A stretch of DNA of 64,000 nt from Actinomycetes bacterium. GTDB taxonomy: Bacteria; Actinomycetota; Acidimicrobiia; Acidimicrobiales; RAAP-2. The stretch lies in the NCBI GenBank assembly GCA_021846325.1, contig JAJZBX010000010.1, positions 1 through 64,000 of the forward strand, written 5' to 3'. Every line of letters starts with the position of its first letter. Positions within the stretch are counted from its first letter, which is position 1. Under the pieces are notes generated by a model that was not told the DNA's origin, searched no databases, and saw only the letters and a program-made list of their open reading frames with translations. Made by a program: the position numbers and the translations under genes. Of the stretch, positions 9,481-18,440 are shown one piece after another.

Positions 9481-9511
9481 GGGACCCTCCCTGGCAGAAC
9501 CGGTCGTGTCC

Positions 9512-10954
9512 TTACGATACTCGCGACGGTGACCGGGCCCCGACGGTAGCGGTGCGCGACGGTGCGTCAAAGGGGATGATCGCCTCGACGACGGTGCCGA
9601 CGCCGAGCGTCGACTGAACGGTGAGCGAGCCCCCGAGTAGGCGAGCCCGTTCGCGCATGCCGACGATGCCGAGCGACGGTGCCTCCTTGTCGCTGCGCAG
9701 CGCACGTTGCTGGTCGAAGCCGCTGCCGTCGTCGACCACGCTCAGGTGCAGGGCCTCATCACCGAACTCAACGCTGACGCGCAGGTGCCGGGCGCTGGCG
9801 TGTCGCTGCGCGTTGCGCATCGACTCCTGAACGATACGAAAGGCGCCGAGCTCGACGTCGGGCGAGAGGCGAATCGGCGTGCCCCGTACGGCGAGGTGCG
9901 TCGTGGCGGCCCCCTCGTCGTCGATGTCGGCGACGAGGCTCGAGAGCGCGGCCACCAGGCCCAACTGGTCGAGGGCCGGTGGACGCAGATCACGCGCCAG
10001 GGTGCGCAGTCGGGTGGCGGCGTCGAGCGCCTGGTTGCGCGTCTCGGCGAGTCCGGTCGCCACGCTCGGCGGCACGCCGCCGGCGTTGCCGAGCGTCTCG
10101 AGCCGCCGAGCCAAGTGCAAGAAGAGTTGCAGCGGCTCGTCGTGCAGCTCGCGGGCCAGTCGTCGCCGCTGATCCTCTTCGACCTGGACGACCTGCTGGG
10201 CGAACTGGCGCGCGCGACGCTCTTCGTGGCGCTCCTCGGTGACGTCTTCGAAGGTCACCTGACGTCGACGCGCGGTGGTGTCCAGTGGCAGTGAGACCAT
10301 GTCGAGTCGATAGTCGCGACCGTCACTGAGCGTGAGGACGCGGCCCGACAGCGATCCGACGTCGGCGTCGTCGTTGAGCACGGCGGTGATCGCACGGCCG
10401 ATGACCGCCGCGCCGAGCAGCGCCACCGCGGCGGGGTTCGCGTCACCGACGACGCCGCGGTCGTCGAGCACGACGATGGGCGACCGGTTCGACTCGAAGA
10501 GCCGTCGATAACCGGCTTCCACGGCGAGCGTACGCGCCGTCGCCTCGTCGATACGCCGTTGGGTGAGCCGTTCGGTCTCGATACGGCGACCGAAGATGAT
10601 CGCGACCATGACGATGATGGCGAAATTGATGAGGTCATCACCGGCGTGGCCCTCGTCGTTGGGGAGCATCAGATCAGGCAGCCACAACACGAAGGCCCAC
10701 AATGTCGTCGCGGCCGAGCCGGCCAGCCCGTAGCGCAGGGCGGCGTAACCGATCGGGATCACCAGGATCGCCACCGGAATGCCCGTAGGCAGTGACTGGT
10801 TGATTAACGACGGGTGGATGTCGACGAAGTAGTGCAGGGCGACGATGACGAGCACTCCGGCCTGAATGATCCAGAACGGTCCGTCGCTGATCGGCGGGTG
10901 CAGAATCCGATCGAGGATCGAGCGGTGGGCCGCTGACGGGTCAGGGGTGTTCAT
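9512..10954 (-). CDS. NarL-class sensor histidine kinase with N-terminal membrane region and PAS domain
   Basis: Multi-TM N-terminus; PAS-like RRLFESNRSPIVVLDDRGVV; HisKA_3 VEEDQRRRLARELHDEPLQLFLHLARRLE; HATPase QESMRNAQRHASARHLRV. Confidence 0.9.
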   Translation of the reverse strand: MNTPDPSAAHRSILDRILHPPISDGPFWIIQAGVLVIVALHYFVDIHPSLINQSLPTGIPVAILVIPIGYAALRYGLAGSAATTLWAFVLWLPDLMLPNDEGHAGDDLINFAIIVMVAIIFGRRIETERLTQRRIDEATARTLAVEAGYRRLFESNRSPIVVLDDRGVVGDANPAAVALLGAAVIGRAITAVLNDDADVGSLSGRVLTLSDGRDYRLDMVSLPLDTTARRRQVTFEDVTEERHEERRARQFAQQVVQVEEDQRRRLARELHDEPLQLFLHLARRLETLGNAGGVPPSVATGLAETRNQALDAATRLRTLARDLRPPALDQLGLVAALSSLVADIDDEGAATTHLAVRGTPIRLSPDVELGAFRIVQESMRNAQRHASARHLRVSVEFGDEALHLSVVDDGSGFDQQRALRSDKEAPSLGIVGMRERARLLGGSLTVQSTLGVGTVVEAIIPFDAPSRTATVGARSPSRVS

Positions 10955-11663
10955 GGTTGGGGGTTGTCACGAGTCGGTGGCTGATGGCGTGGGTGACCGC
11001 CTCGGTGCGTGACGTGACGCCGAGTTTGCCGAGGATGTTGGACACGTAGCCCTCGACGGTTCGGATGCCGAGCTCGAGCTCCGACGCGATCTGCTTATTG
11101 GAGCGTCCCTGGGCGAGCAGTTCGAGTACGGCCGTCTCGCGCGGGGTGAGCGTGCCGATGGTGGCCGGGGTGGCGTCGCGCCGGCGAACCAGGCGCTTGG
11201 AGACCTGGCGGTCGAGGACGAAGACGCCGTCGTGCACGGCGCGCACGGCGTCGATCAGCTCCTTGGCGCTCGCGGTCTTGAGGAGGTAGCCGCCGACGCC
11301 GACCTCGAGCGCTTCGGCGATATAGGCGTACTCGTCGTAGGCCGACAGGATCAGGATTCGCGCGGTGGGTCGGTCGTCCAGCATCGTGCGCGACAACTCG
11401 AGGCCGCTCATCGATGGCAGGTTGATATCGACGAGGGCGACGTCCGGGGTTAGCGTGGCGAGCAGCTCGAGGGCCTCTTCGCCCGAGCCGGCCGTCGCGA
11501 TGACCTCGATGGCGTCGTCTTGTTCGAGCAGCTGGCGGGTGCCCTCGCGCACCAGGGCGTGGTCGTCGACGATCAACACGCGGATCGGGTTAGACCTCGA
11601 CGGCAAGACCGAAAGAGGGTGCGAGTGTCGGTCGGTACCCGACGGATCGGTCTCGTCACTCAT
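10941..11663 (-). CDS. NarL/FixJ-family response regulator
   Basis: Receiver IRVLIVDDHALVREGTRQLLEQDD...VALVDINLPSMSGLEL; LuxR HTH LTPRETAVLELLAQGRSNKQIASELELGIRTVEGYVSNILGKLGV. Confidence 0.95.
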   Translation of the reverse strand: MSDETDPSGTDRHSHPLSVLPSRSNPIRVLIVDDHALVREGTRQLLEQDDAIEVIATAGSGEEALELLATLTPDVALVDINLPSMSGLELSRTMLDDRPTARILILSAYDEYAYIAEALEVGVGGYLLKTASAKELIDAVRAVHDGVFVLDRQVSKRLVRRRDATPATIGTLTPRETAVLELLAQGRSNKQIASELELGIRTVEGYVSNILGKLGVTSRTEAVTHAISHRLVTTPNHEHP

Positions 11664-11874
11664 CGGTCCCCCTTCGATCTCGTCGGCGCGCCGACGTCCC
11701 CCAATGTGTCACAGCACGCCGCGTGGTGCCCACTGTGGTGCTCTACACGCCGGTCGCGACGATCGTGACGGGATGACACCCCCGTAGTACGTGCGTAGAC
11801 GGCACGGCGTACCCACCACGTATCACGCCCGTTGCCAACTTCTCCACTCACTAACTCTAGGTATAGCACCGTAC

Positions 11875-11953
11875 TTGACAAAGGGGAAGCCTCGTGGTAG
11901 TACTTACGTATACCAGTACAAATACGGTAATACTCAAGTGATGCACTCAAGTA
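11875..11953 (+). promoter_or_regulatory. Candidate promoter and operator cluster of the Fe-S/flavoprotein operon
   Basis: TTGACA (11875-11880), 17 nt, TAGTAC (11898-11903); GTACT-N10-AGTAC (11900-11919); ACTCAAGT direct repeats (11932-11939, 11945-11952); TACTTGA (11872-11878) inverted relative to TCAAGTA (11947-11953). Confidence 0.45.
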
Positions 11954-11967
11954 ACAGAGGGGGCAGT

Positions 11968-13554
11968 ATGGCAGTCCAGACCGAAGTGCCAGCGGGTGGC
12001 CGAGCGAGCGCCACCCCGCGGGCACACCTCGTTGACCCGATCGCGGTAGCGATCCGGACTCGCACGCCCGAGGACCCCGCGGTCCACCAGCGTTTCGCGG
12101 CCACCGATCCGTCGCCCGGGCTCGACATTGCGCGCAGTCCGCGCGTCGCCAAGATTCTGCGCGACCGTAAGTTCCAGTTCCTGATGATCCTGCCGAACCA
12201 GATCATCTTCTGGCTCGTGATCGGCATCGGACTGCTCGGCACCGTCGTACCGGGCCTCAACTTCGCGACCGCCATCACGTGGTACCTCTGGTTCGCGCTG
12301 GTCTTCGTGATGATGGTCGTCGTGGGGCGAGCCTGGTGCGCGATGTGCCCCTTCGGCGGCTTTGGCGAGTGGGTGCAGCGCCACACCTTTTGGAAGCGCA
12401 AGGAGAGCGGCATCGGTCTCGGCCTGAAGATGCCCGAAAAGGTCGCCCAGTACGGCTTCTTGCTCTCGGTGGCGGCCTTCTTGCTGCTGACCTGGATCGA
12501 GGAGTTCTTTAACATCGCGGGTCCGGGAAACCCGGCGTCGACGAGCTTCATGGTTCTCGGCATCGTGGGCAGCGCGCTCGTCTTCTTCCTCGTCTTCGAA
12601 CGGCGCACCTTCTGTCGCTACGTATGCCCCCTCACCGCCCTGATCGGGACGGTGGGCACTATGGGTTCGGTGGCGGGCTTTCGCACGCGCGATCGTGAGG
12701 TCTGCCAGGCCTGCACGACCAAAGACTGCATGCGCGGCGACGCCGACGGCTACGGCTGCCCGTGGTACACCTGGCCCGGCAGCGCGGACTCGAACTCGGC
12801 GTGCGGCTTGTGCACCGAGTGCTACAAGGCCTGCCCGAGCGACAACATCGGTCTCTTCGTCCAAAAGCCGCTCACCTCGGTCGTCGCCCCGACGCGGCGG
12901 CGCGCCGACGTCGCCTGGTCCGTCGCGCTGCTCTTCGGTCTGGTCGTCTACCAGCAGCTGAACGCGCTCACCCCCTTCACCAACTTCGACACCTGGCTGA
13001 ACAATCACACCTTCTTTCCGCACTACCCCGACCCGATCAGCTACCTGGGCATCATCGGCGCCGTCGCGCTCGTCATGGCCGGCGTCGCGTGGCTCTTCGA
13101 GCGGGCCTTCGTCAGCCGCGACTACGTGCCGGCGATCGGTGGACGGACGTTCGTCGACCGCACGAGTAAGTTTCGGGCCTACTTCGTACCGTTGATGTAC
13201 GGGATCATTCCGGTCGTCGGTGCTGACTACTTCGCGCGCCAGCTGCCCAAGTTCTTCCAGCACGTGCCGCGCGTGCCGGTCGCGATCGGCCACCTATTCG
13301 GATTCGGCTCAACGCACTCATCGCTGTACAACGCCTCACTCATCTCATCCAACGCCGGCATCATCGCCGTCCAGGTGGGCGTCATGGCCGCCGGCACGCT
13401 GGCCGCCATGTGGGCGAGTTGGCGAATCGCCGGGCGCGACCTCGCGCCGGTCGGCACCAGCAAGCGCAGTGTCCAGGTGAGCGCCGCCACCTTCGCACTG
13501 GTCATCGGCGTCATCACCGCCGTGCTCTACGTACTCATGAACGCCGCGGACTAG
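11968..13554 (+). CDS. Membrane 4Fe-4S protein, NapH/NosR/CcoG-like
   Basis: Several TM segments; CAMCPFGGFGEW, FCRYVCPLTALIG, CQACTTKDCMRG...CGLCTECYKACPSDNIG. Confidence 0.85.
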   Translation: MAVQTEVPAGGRASATPRAHLVDPIAVAIRTRTPEDPAVHQRFAATDPSPGLDIARSPRVAKILRDRKFQFLMILPNQIIFWLVIGIGLLGTVVPGLNFATAITWYLWFALVFVMMVVVGRAWCAMCPFGGFGEWVQRHTFWKRKESGIGLGLKMPEKVAQYGFLLSVAAFLLLTWIEEFFNIAGPGNPASTSFMVLGIVGSALVFFLVFERRTFCRYVCPLTALIGTVGTMGSVAGFRTRDREVCQACTTKDCMRGDADGYGCPWYTWPGSADSNSACGLCTECYKACPSDNIGLFVQKPLTSVVAPTRRRADVAWSVALLFGLVVYQQLNALTPFTNFDTWLNNHTFFPHYPDPISYLGIIGAVALVMAGVAWLFERAFVSRDYVPAIGGRTFVDRTSKFRAYFVPLMYGIIPVVGADYFARQLPKFFQHVPRVPVAIGHLFGFGSTHSSLYNASLISSNAGIIAVQVGVMAAGTLAAMWASWRIAGRDLAPVGTSKRSVQVSAATFALVIGVITAVLYVLMNAAD

Positions 13555-13565
13555 GGGGAACCGAG

Positions 13566-15770
13566 ATGACCATTACCACCACGACCAACACGCCCAAGGG
13601 CACCGAGCGTCACGTGCGGGTCTTCGTCGACCGCTGCGCCGGCTGCCAGGAATGCGTGATTCGCTGTCCCGTCGGGGCCCTCTCGATGGAGCCCGCCAGC
13701 TGGACGGCCGTCGCCGACGACGCTCTGTGCGTGGGCTGTCGCCAGTGCGAGCGTACGTGTCCGTTCTCGGCGATCGCGGTCGAAGGGCCGCTCGCGGTCA
13801 CCGAACGCTTCGACCCGCCACTGCACCAGCCCGTTGAGCTTCGGGGCAACGTCGAGGAGACCCGTCGCGGCTACGACACGTGGGACGAGGCGATCGCCGA
13901 GGCGAACCGCTGCCTCGCCTGCCCCGACCCGACGTGCATGCGCGGCTGCCCCGCGCACAACGACATCCCCCAGTTCGTCGCCGCGGTGCGCGATCACGAC
14001 CTCGAGCGGGCGCACGCGATTCTGCGGCGCACGACGGTGATCCCCGACATCTGCTCGCGGGTGTGCAACCAGTCGGCCCAGTGCGAGGGGGCGTGCACCT
14101 GGTCGCTTGCGGGTGGCGTGCCGGTCGCCATCGGCCGACTCGAGCGCTTCATCGCTGATCACGCGGCCGTGCCGGCGCCCGCCGTGGCGGTGGCGTCGAG
14201 CGACGCGATGTCCGTCGGCGTCATCGGCTCGGGCCCCGCCGGCATCGGCGCCGCCTGGGACCTCATCGAGGCCGGGGTCGCGGTCACGGTCTACGAGCGT
14301 GACGCGGTTCCCGGTGGGTTGCCGATCTGGGGCATGCCGGACTTCACGTTGCCCGACGACGTGGCGTCGCGCCCGTGGCGCCAGCTGGTTGAGGCCGGCG
14401 TCGACTTGCGAGTCAACACGCCGATTCCCGCGGAATCGATCGACCAGCTGCTGACGATCCACGATGCGGTCGTGGTGGCCAACGGCGCCGGCGTGCCCAT
14501 TCGCCTCCCGGTGCCCGGAGCCGATCTGGACGGCGTCGTTGACGCCACCATGTTCCTCCAGGGCGCCAAGCGCGCGTTGCTGGCCGACGGGGACGCGGTG
14601 GCGTTTCGCGCCGAACTCGGCGTCGCCGATGCGCGTGGCGCTCGCGTGCTGGTGCTCGGCGCCGGCAACACGGCCATGGACGTGGCCCGTATGGCGAGGC
14701 GCCTCGGCCTCGAAGCGACGTGCGTCGACTGGCTCGACGAGCGCTTCGCGCTGGCGCGCCCCGACGAGTTGGCTGAGGCCCGCCACGAGGGCGTCGAGGT
14801 TCGATTCCTGCGCACGCTCACGGCGCTCGAGGGTGACGGTCGCGTCGAGCGCGCTCAGCTCGCCCACACCGTCCAGCCTGAGCGCACCAAGGTGCCGACG
14901 GTGTTAAAGACGACGCCCGACGTGCTCGACGTGGACCTCGTCGTGATGGCCATGGGCTATCGGCTCGACGCCACCTTCCGTGAGGCGTTGCCCACCCTGC
15001 CCATCGTCAAGCGCCACGTGGGCCTGCCCCACGGTCGCTGGTCCGCGAGCGGGGTGTTGAAGAACGCTGCCTCGGCCTACAACCACCACAGCCCGGTGGG
15101 CGCGTTGTCCTTGGACCGCGAGGTCGGCCTGTGGGCCGCGGCGATGCCCCAGCGCGAGCGCTTGTGGGTCGCCGGCGACGCGTTGACCGGTCCGGCGACG
15201 GTGGTCGAGGCGATGGCGCAGGGTCGTCGCGCCGCGCGCGCCATCCTCGACGCCCACCCCGCGCGCCCCGATCGAGCGCCCGAATTTCGGGCCGACCACG
15301 AAGTGCGCGTGCTCGTCGCCTACGCTTCAGCCGGGGGGACGACGGCGGCGCTCGCCGGTCGGCTCGCCGACCGGCTGAGTGTCGCCGGAGCGCTCGCCAG
15401 CGTGCTGCCCGTCGAGCAGGTTGGCGCCCAGGAGTTGGCCGCGGCCGACGTCCTCGTGCTGGGCACGTGGGTCGAGGGTCTGGTCGTGGCGAAAGTGCAC
15501 CCGGCCGCAGCGATGCGCCGGTGGCTCGCCACGCTGCCCAACCTCGGAGCGAAGCCGGTGGCGACGTTCTGCACCTACGGCGTGAATCCGCGCGGGGCTG
15601 GCGAGGAGCTGGCGCAGGCCGTGCGCAGCGCCGGTGGCGTCGTGATCGCCTCGGAGACCTTCGGCCGCGAGGATCGCGCCGACGGGGCACGACTGCACCC
15701 GACCAAGACTGAAGCCTTCGCGAACCGAATCGCCGCGCGGGTGATCACTCGCGTCGCAGCGGTCGCCTAA
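13566..15770 (+). CDS. Fusion flavoprotein: 2x[4Fe-4S] ferredoxin, GltD-like NAD(P)/FAD oxidoreductase and C-terminal flavodoxin-like domain
   Basis: CAGCQECVIRCP and CVGCRQCERTCP; CLACPDPTCMRGCPAHNDIPQFV; VGVIGSGPAGIGAAWDLIEAG; VLVLGAGNTAMDVARMARRLG; C-terminus VRVLVAYASAGGTTAALAGRLADRL...DVLVLGTWVEGL. Confidence 0.85.
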   Translation: MTITTTTNTPKGTERHVRVFVDRCAGCQECVIRCPVGALSMEPASWTAVADDALCVGCRQCERTCPFSAIAVEGPLAVTERFDPPLHQPVELRGNVEETRRGYDTWDEAIAEANRCLACPDPTCMRGCPAHNDIPQFVAAVRDHDLERAHAILRRTTVIPDICSRVCNQSAQCEGACTWSLAGGVPVAIGRLERFIADHAAVPAPAVAVASSDAMSVGVIGSGPAGIGAAWDLIEAGVAVTVYERDAVPGGLPIWGMPDFTLPDDVASRPWRQLVEAGVDLRVNTPIPAESIDQLLTIHDAVVVANGAGVPIRLPVPGADLDGVVDATMFLQGAKRALLADGDAVAFRAELGVADARGARVLVLGAGNTAMDVARMARRLGLEATCVDWLDERFALARPDELAEARHEGVEVRFLRTLTALEGDGRVERAQLAHTVQPERTKVPTVLKTTPDVLDVDLVVMAMGYRLDATFREALPTLPIVKRHVGLPHGRWSASGVLKNAASAYNHHSPVGALSLDREVGLWAAAMPQRERLWVAGDALTGPATVVEAMAQGRRAARAILDAHPARPDRAPEFRADHEVRVLVAYASAGGTTAALAGRLADRLSVAGALASVLPVEQVGAQELAAADVLVLGTWVEGLVVAKVHPAAAMRRWLATLPNLGAKPVATFCTYGVNPRGAGEELAQAVRSAGGVVIASETFGREDRADGARLHPTKTEAFANRIAARVITRVAAVA

Positions 15771-15771
15771 C

Positions 15772-16692
15772 TCAGTCGCTCTCGAGCGCGTCGGCCAGCC
15801 GGCGCAGGAACGACCGGATGGTCGAACGCGCCAGGCGGGTCATCACGGCGTCGTCGAGCGCGTGTCCGGCGCGCCCGAGCGGCGGCCGGTAGCGTCCGGC
15901 GATGGTGAGTTCGCTGCGCTCGGCATCGAGTTCGGCGACCTGCAACGTGCCAACCAGGCGGGGAAAGAGGCCCGACGGGCCAGTGGCCTCCCAGCGAAGG
16001 GGGATGGCGACGCCCTCGGGCGTCTGTACGGGATCGCCGAGTCGCACCGCAACCGTCTTAGTGAGCCAACCCGACTCGCCCGGACCGACGCGCAGCAGGA
16101 TCGACTCGGCGTCGTCGCGAGCGGCGTCGAGGTGTTCGATGAGCCAGCCGCCACTGCCGTTGAGTCGTTCCGTGATCCGCTCGACCGGTCGCGCGACGTG
16201 CACGGTGTCGCGCACCTCGACGGTCTCGACCGTCTCGTGGCGGTGCCCCACGACGTGGTATTCACCCGCGGTGATCGCCCGGTCGCGCTCGAGCAGGGTG
16301 GCGAGCGTGGTGGCGGCGAGCTCCGCGCGCATCGCCGCGGTCGCGGCACTCCAGGTCTCGTGCATCGGGCAGACCGACTCCCACTGGCACGGGTCGTCGC
16401 CGAGCACGCACGTGTCGGACTCCAAGGGTCCCTCGCCGGCCTCGACGACCTCGAGCAGCGTGATCTCACCGGGCGGGCGGGTCAGTCGGTAGCCACCCTT
16501 GGCCCCGAAGAACGACGTCGCGATGCCAGCCTGGACGAGGTCGCCGAGTATCTGGGAAACGAAGGTCCGCGGCACGCCCATCTCCACCGAGACCTGGCGC
16601 AGCTTGGTCGGATTGGGCGCGCCGTAGCCACCGGCCAAGCAGAGCGCCGAACGCACGACGTAGTCACCCCGCTTGGAGAGCTTGAGCTTCAT
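15772..16692 (-). CDS. Rrf2-family regulator with C-terminal SRPBCC/START-like domain
   Basis: N-terminus MKLKLSKRGDYVVRSALCLAGGYG...GVPRTFVSQILGDLVQAGIATSFFGAKGGYRLTRPP; Cys cluster C-x6-C-x5-C (DTCVLGDDPCQWESVCPMHETW); about 150-residue C-terminal extension HVARPVERITERLNGSGGWL...SFLRRLADALESD. Confidence 0.8.
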   Translation of the reverse strand: MKLKLSKRGDYVVRSALCLAGGYGAPNPTKLRQVSVEMGVPRTFVSQILGDLVQAGIATSFFGAKGGYRLTRPPGEITLLEVVEAGEGPLESDTCVLGDDPCQWESVCPMHETWSAATAAMRAELAATTLATLLERDRAITAGEYHVVGHRHETVETVEVRDTVHVARPVERITERLNGSGGWLIEHLDAARDDAESILLRVGPGESGWLTKTVAVRLGDPVQTPEGVAIPLRWEATGPSGLFPRLVGTLQVAELDAERSELTIAGRYRPPLGRAGHALDDAVMTRLARSTIRSFLRRLADALESD

Positions 16693-16755
16693 GGGGCAAG
16701 GTTATCGGCGCGCCCCACGTCGGGTTCCTGGCACTACGTGCGCCTGAGGATTGAT

Positions 16756-16962
16756 TCAGCGAGTTCCGGTCGTGCCCACGACGTCACGCGGGCCGAGCAC
16801 ATCGGCGAGCACGCGGTCCAGGTCGGCCCGCAGGAGGGCGTCGCGCCGACTGGCCCGCACGGCCGCGAGCGCGGCGACGAGGGCCGCGAGCGCGAAACCC
16901 GCGATAGCGAGCAGCGACGCGCCGATGAGCGCCGCGACGGCCAAGCCAAGCATCGTTCCCAC
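16756..16962 (-). CDS. Small hypothetical membrane protein
   Basis: 68 aa ORF, MGTMLGLAVAALIGASLLAIAGFALAALVAALAAVRASRRDALL...; one hydrophobic hairpin. Confidence 0.5.
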   Translation of the reverse strand: MGTMLGLAVAALIGASLLAIAGFALAALVAALAAVRASRRDALLRADLDRVLADVLGPRDVVGTTGTR

Positions 16963-17003
16963 GAATCAAGTGTCGACCAGTCGACGCGGCGGCGAAACCC
17001 AGA

Positions 17004-17048
17004 TTCCACGGACGTCGAAGTCCGATTTCCACGTGGTCGTACGTGGAA
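17004..17048. promoter_or_regulatory. Candidate operator upstream of ccr
   Basis: TTCCACG (17027-17033), 8 nt, CGTGGAA (17042-17048), plus an extra TTCCACG half-site at 17004-17010. Confidence 0.4.
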
Positions 17049-17096
17049 CTACTCGGACGTCGGCGCGCCGGCGGCGCGGCCAACTATTCTCGACCA

Positions 17097-18440
17097 ATGA
17101 GCGAGATTCTCGACGCGGTGCGCGGTGGGTCAGACCCCGCAACGCTGGCCGCCACCGCGCTGCCGACCATGACGCGCGCGGTGTTCGTGCGCCGCGACGA
17201 GCAGGAGAAGTTCGACGGCGTGGCCACGCGTGACAAGGATCCGCGCGCCAGCCTGCACGTCGACGAAGTTCCCCTGCCCGAGTTCGCCCCCGACGAGGTC
17301 GTCATCGTGGTGATGGCTTCGTCGATCAACTTCAACACCGTTTGGACGAGCATCTTCGAGCCGATGTCAACCTTCGCCTTTCTCGATCGGCTGGGCAAAG
17401 AGTCCTACTGGGGGGCGCGACACGCGCTCGACCACCACGTCATCGGCTCGGACGCCGCGGGCGTCATCGTGCGCGTCGGCTCGGCGGTGCGCAACTGGTC
17501 GATCGGCGACGCCGTAACGGTGCACTGCAACTACGTCGACGATCAGGACCCCACGAGCCACGACGACTCCATGCTCGGCAACCAGCGTATCTGGGGCTTC
17601 GAAACGAACTTTGGCGGTTTGGCCGATCTCTCGATCGTGAAGGCGAATCAACTCATGCCCAAGCCGGCCCACCTGACGTGGGAGGAGGCGGCGGTGAACG
17701 CCCTGTGCAACTCGACCGCCTATCGCATGCTCGTCTCGCATCACGGGGCGCCCGTGACCCAAGGCGACAAGGTTTTGATCTGGGGCGCGTCGGGGGGCAT
17801 CGGCTCCTTCGCCGTCCAGCACGTCCTGAACTCGGGGGGCACGCCGATCGGGGTGGTCTCGAGCGCGGCGAAGGCCGAGACCTTGCGCGAGCTGGGCTGT
17901 CGCTACGTGATCAATCGCGCCGAACGGGACTACCGATTCTGGAAGGACGAGCACACCCAGGACGAATCCGAGTGGCGCCGGCTCGGCAAGGACATTCGCG
18001 CGCTCGTGGGCGACGACCCCGACATCGTCTTCGAGCACCCGGGCCGATCGACGATGGGCGCGAGCGTCTTTGTCGCCAAGCGCGGGGGCACCATCGTCAC
18101 CTGTGCGGCCACGACCGGCTACCTCGTCGAGTACGACAACCGCCACCTGTGGATGAAGCTCAAGACCATCAAGGGTTCGCACTTCTCGAACTACCGCGAG
18201 GCCTGGGCCGCCAACCAGACGATCATCGACGCCAAGGTGGTGCCGCCCCTGTCGGCCGTCTTCCCCCTGGAGCAGACCGGTGAGGCGACTTACGAGATGC
18301 ACCACAACCGCCACGAGGGCAAGATCGCAATCCTCTGCGCCGCGACGCGTGAGGGGCTCGGCGTGACCGATCCGGCGCTGCGCGCCGAGGTCGGCGAATC
18401 GAAGCTCACCATCTTTCGCCGTCACGACCGCGAGACCTGA
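17097..18440 (+). CDS. ccr: Crotonyl-CoA carboxylase/reductase
   Basis: MDR-superfamily protein with Ccr-typical FNTVWTSIFEPMSTFAFL, HVIGSDAAGVIVRVG, VHCNYVDDQDPTSHDDSMLGNQRIWGFETNFGGLAD. Confidence 0.95.
   Translation: MSEILDAVRGGSDPATLAATALPTMTRAVFVRRDEQEKFDGVATRDKDPRASLHVDEVPLPEFAPDEVVIVVMASSINFNTVWTSIFEPMSTFAFLDRLGKESYWGARHALDHHVIGSDAAGVIVRVGSAVRNWSIGDAVTVHCNYVDDQDPTSHDDSMLGNQRIWGFETNFGGLADLSIVKANQLMPKPAHLTWEEAAVNALCNSTAYRMLVSHHGAPVTQGDKVLIWGASGGIGSFAVQHVLNSGGTPIGVVSSAAKAETLRELGCRYVINRAERDYRFWKDEHTQDESEWRRLGKDIRALVGDDPDIVFEHPGRSTMGASVFVAKRGGTIVTCAATTGYLVEYDNRHLWMKLKTIKGSHFSNYREAWAANQTIIDAKVVPPLSAVFPLEQTGEATYEMHHNRHEGKIAILCAATREGLGVTDPALRAEVGESKLTIFRRHDRET

Noticed and set aside
11947-13293. 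448-aa minus-strand ORF antisense to the Fe-S membrane protein gene
   Set aside because: Typical GC-skew antisense ORF with low-complexity R/E/H composition; the plus strand encodes clear Fe-S motifs.
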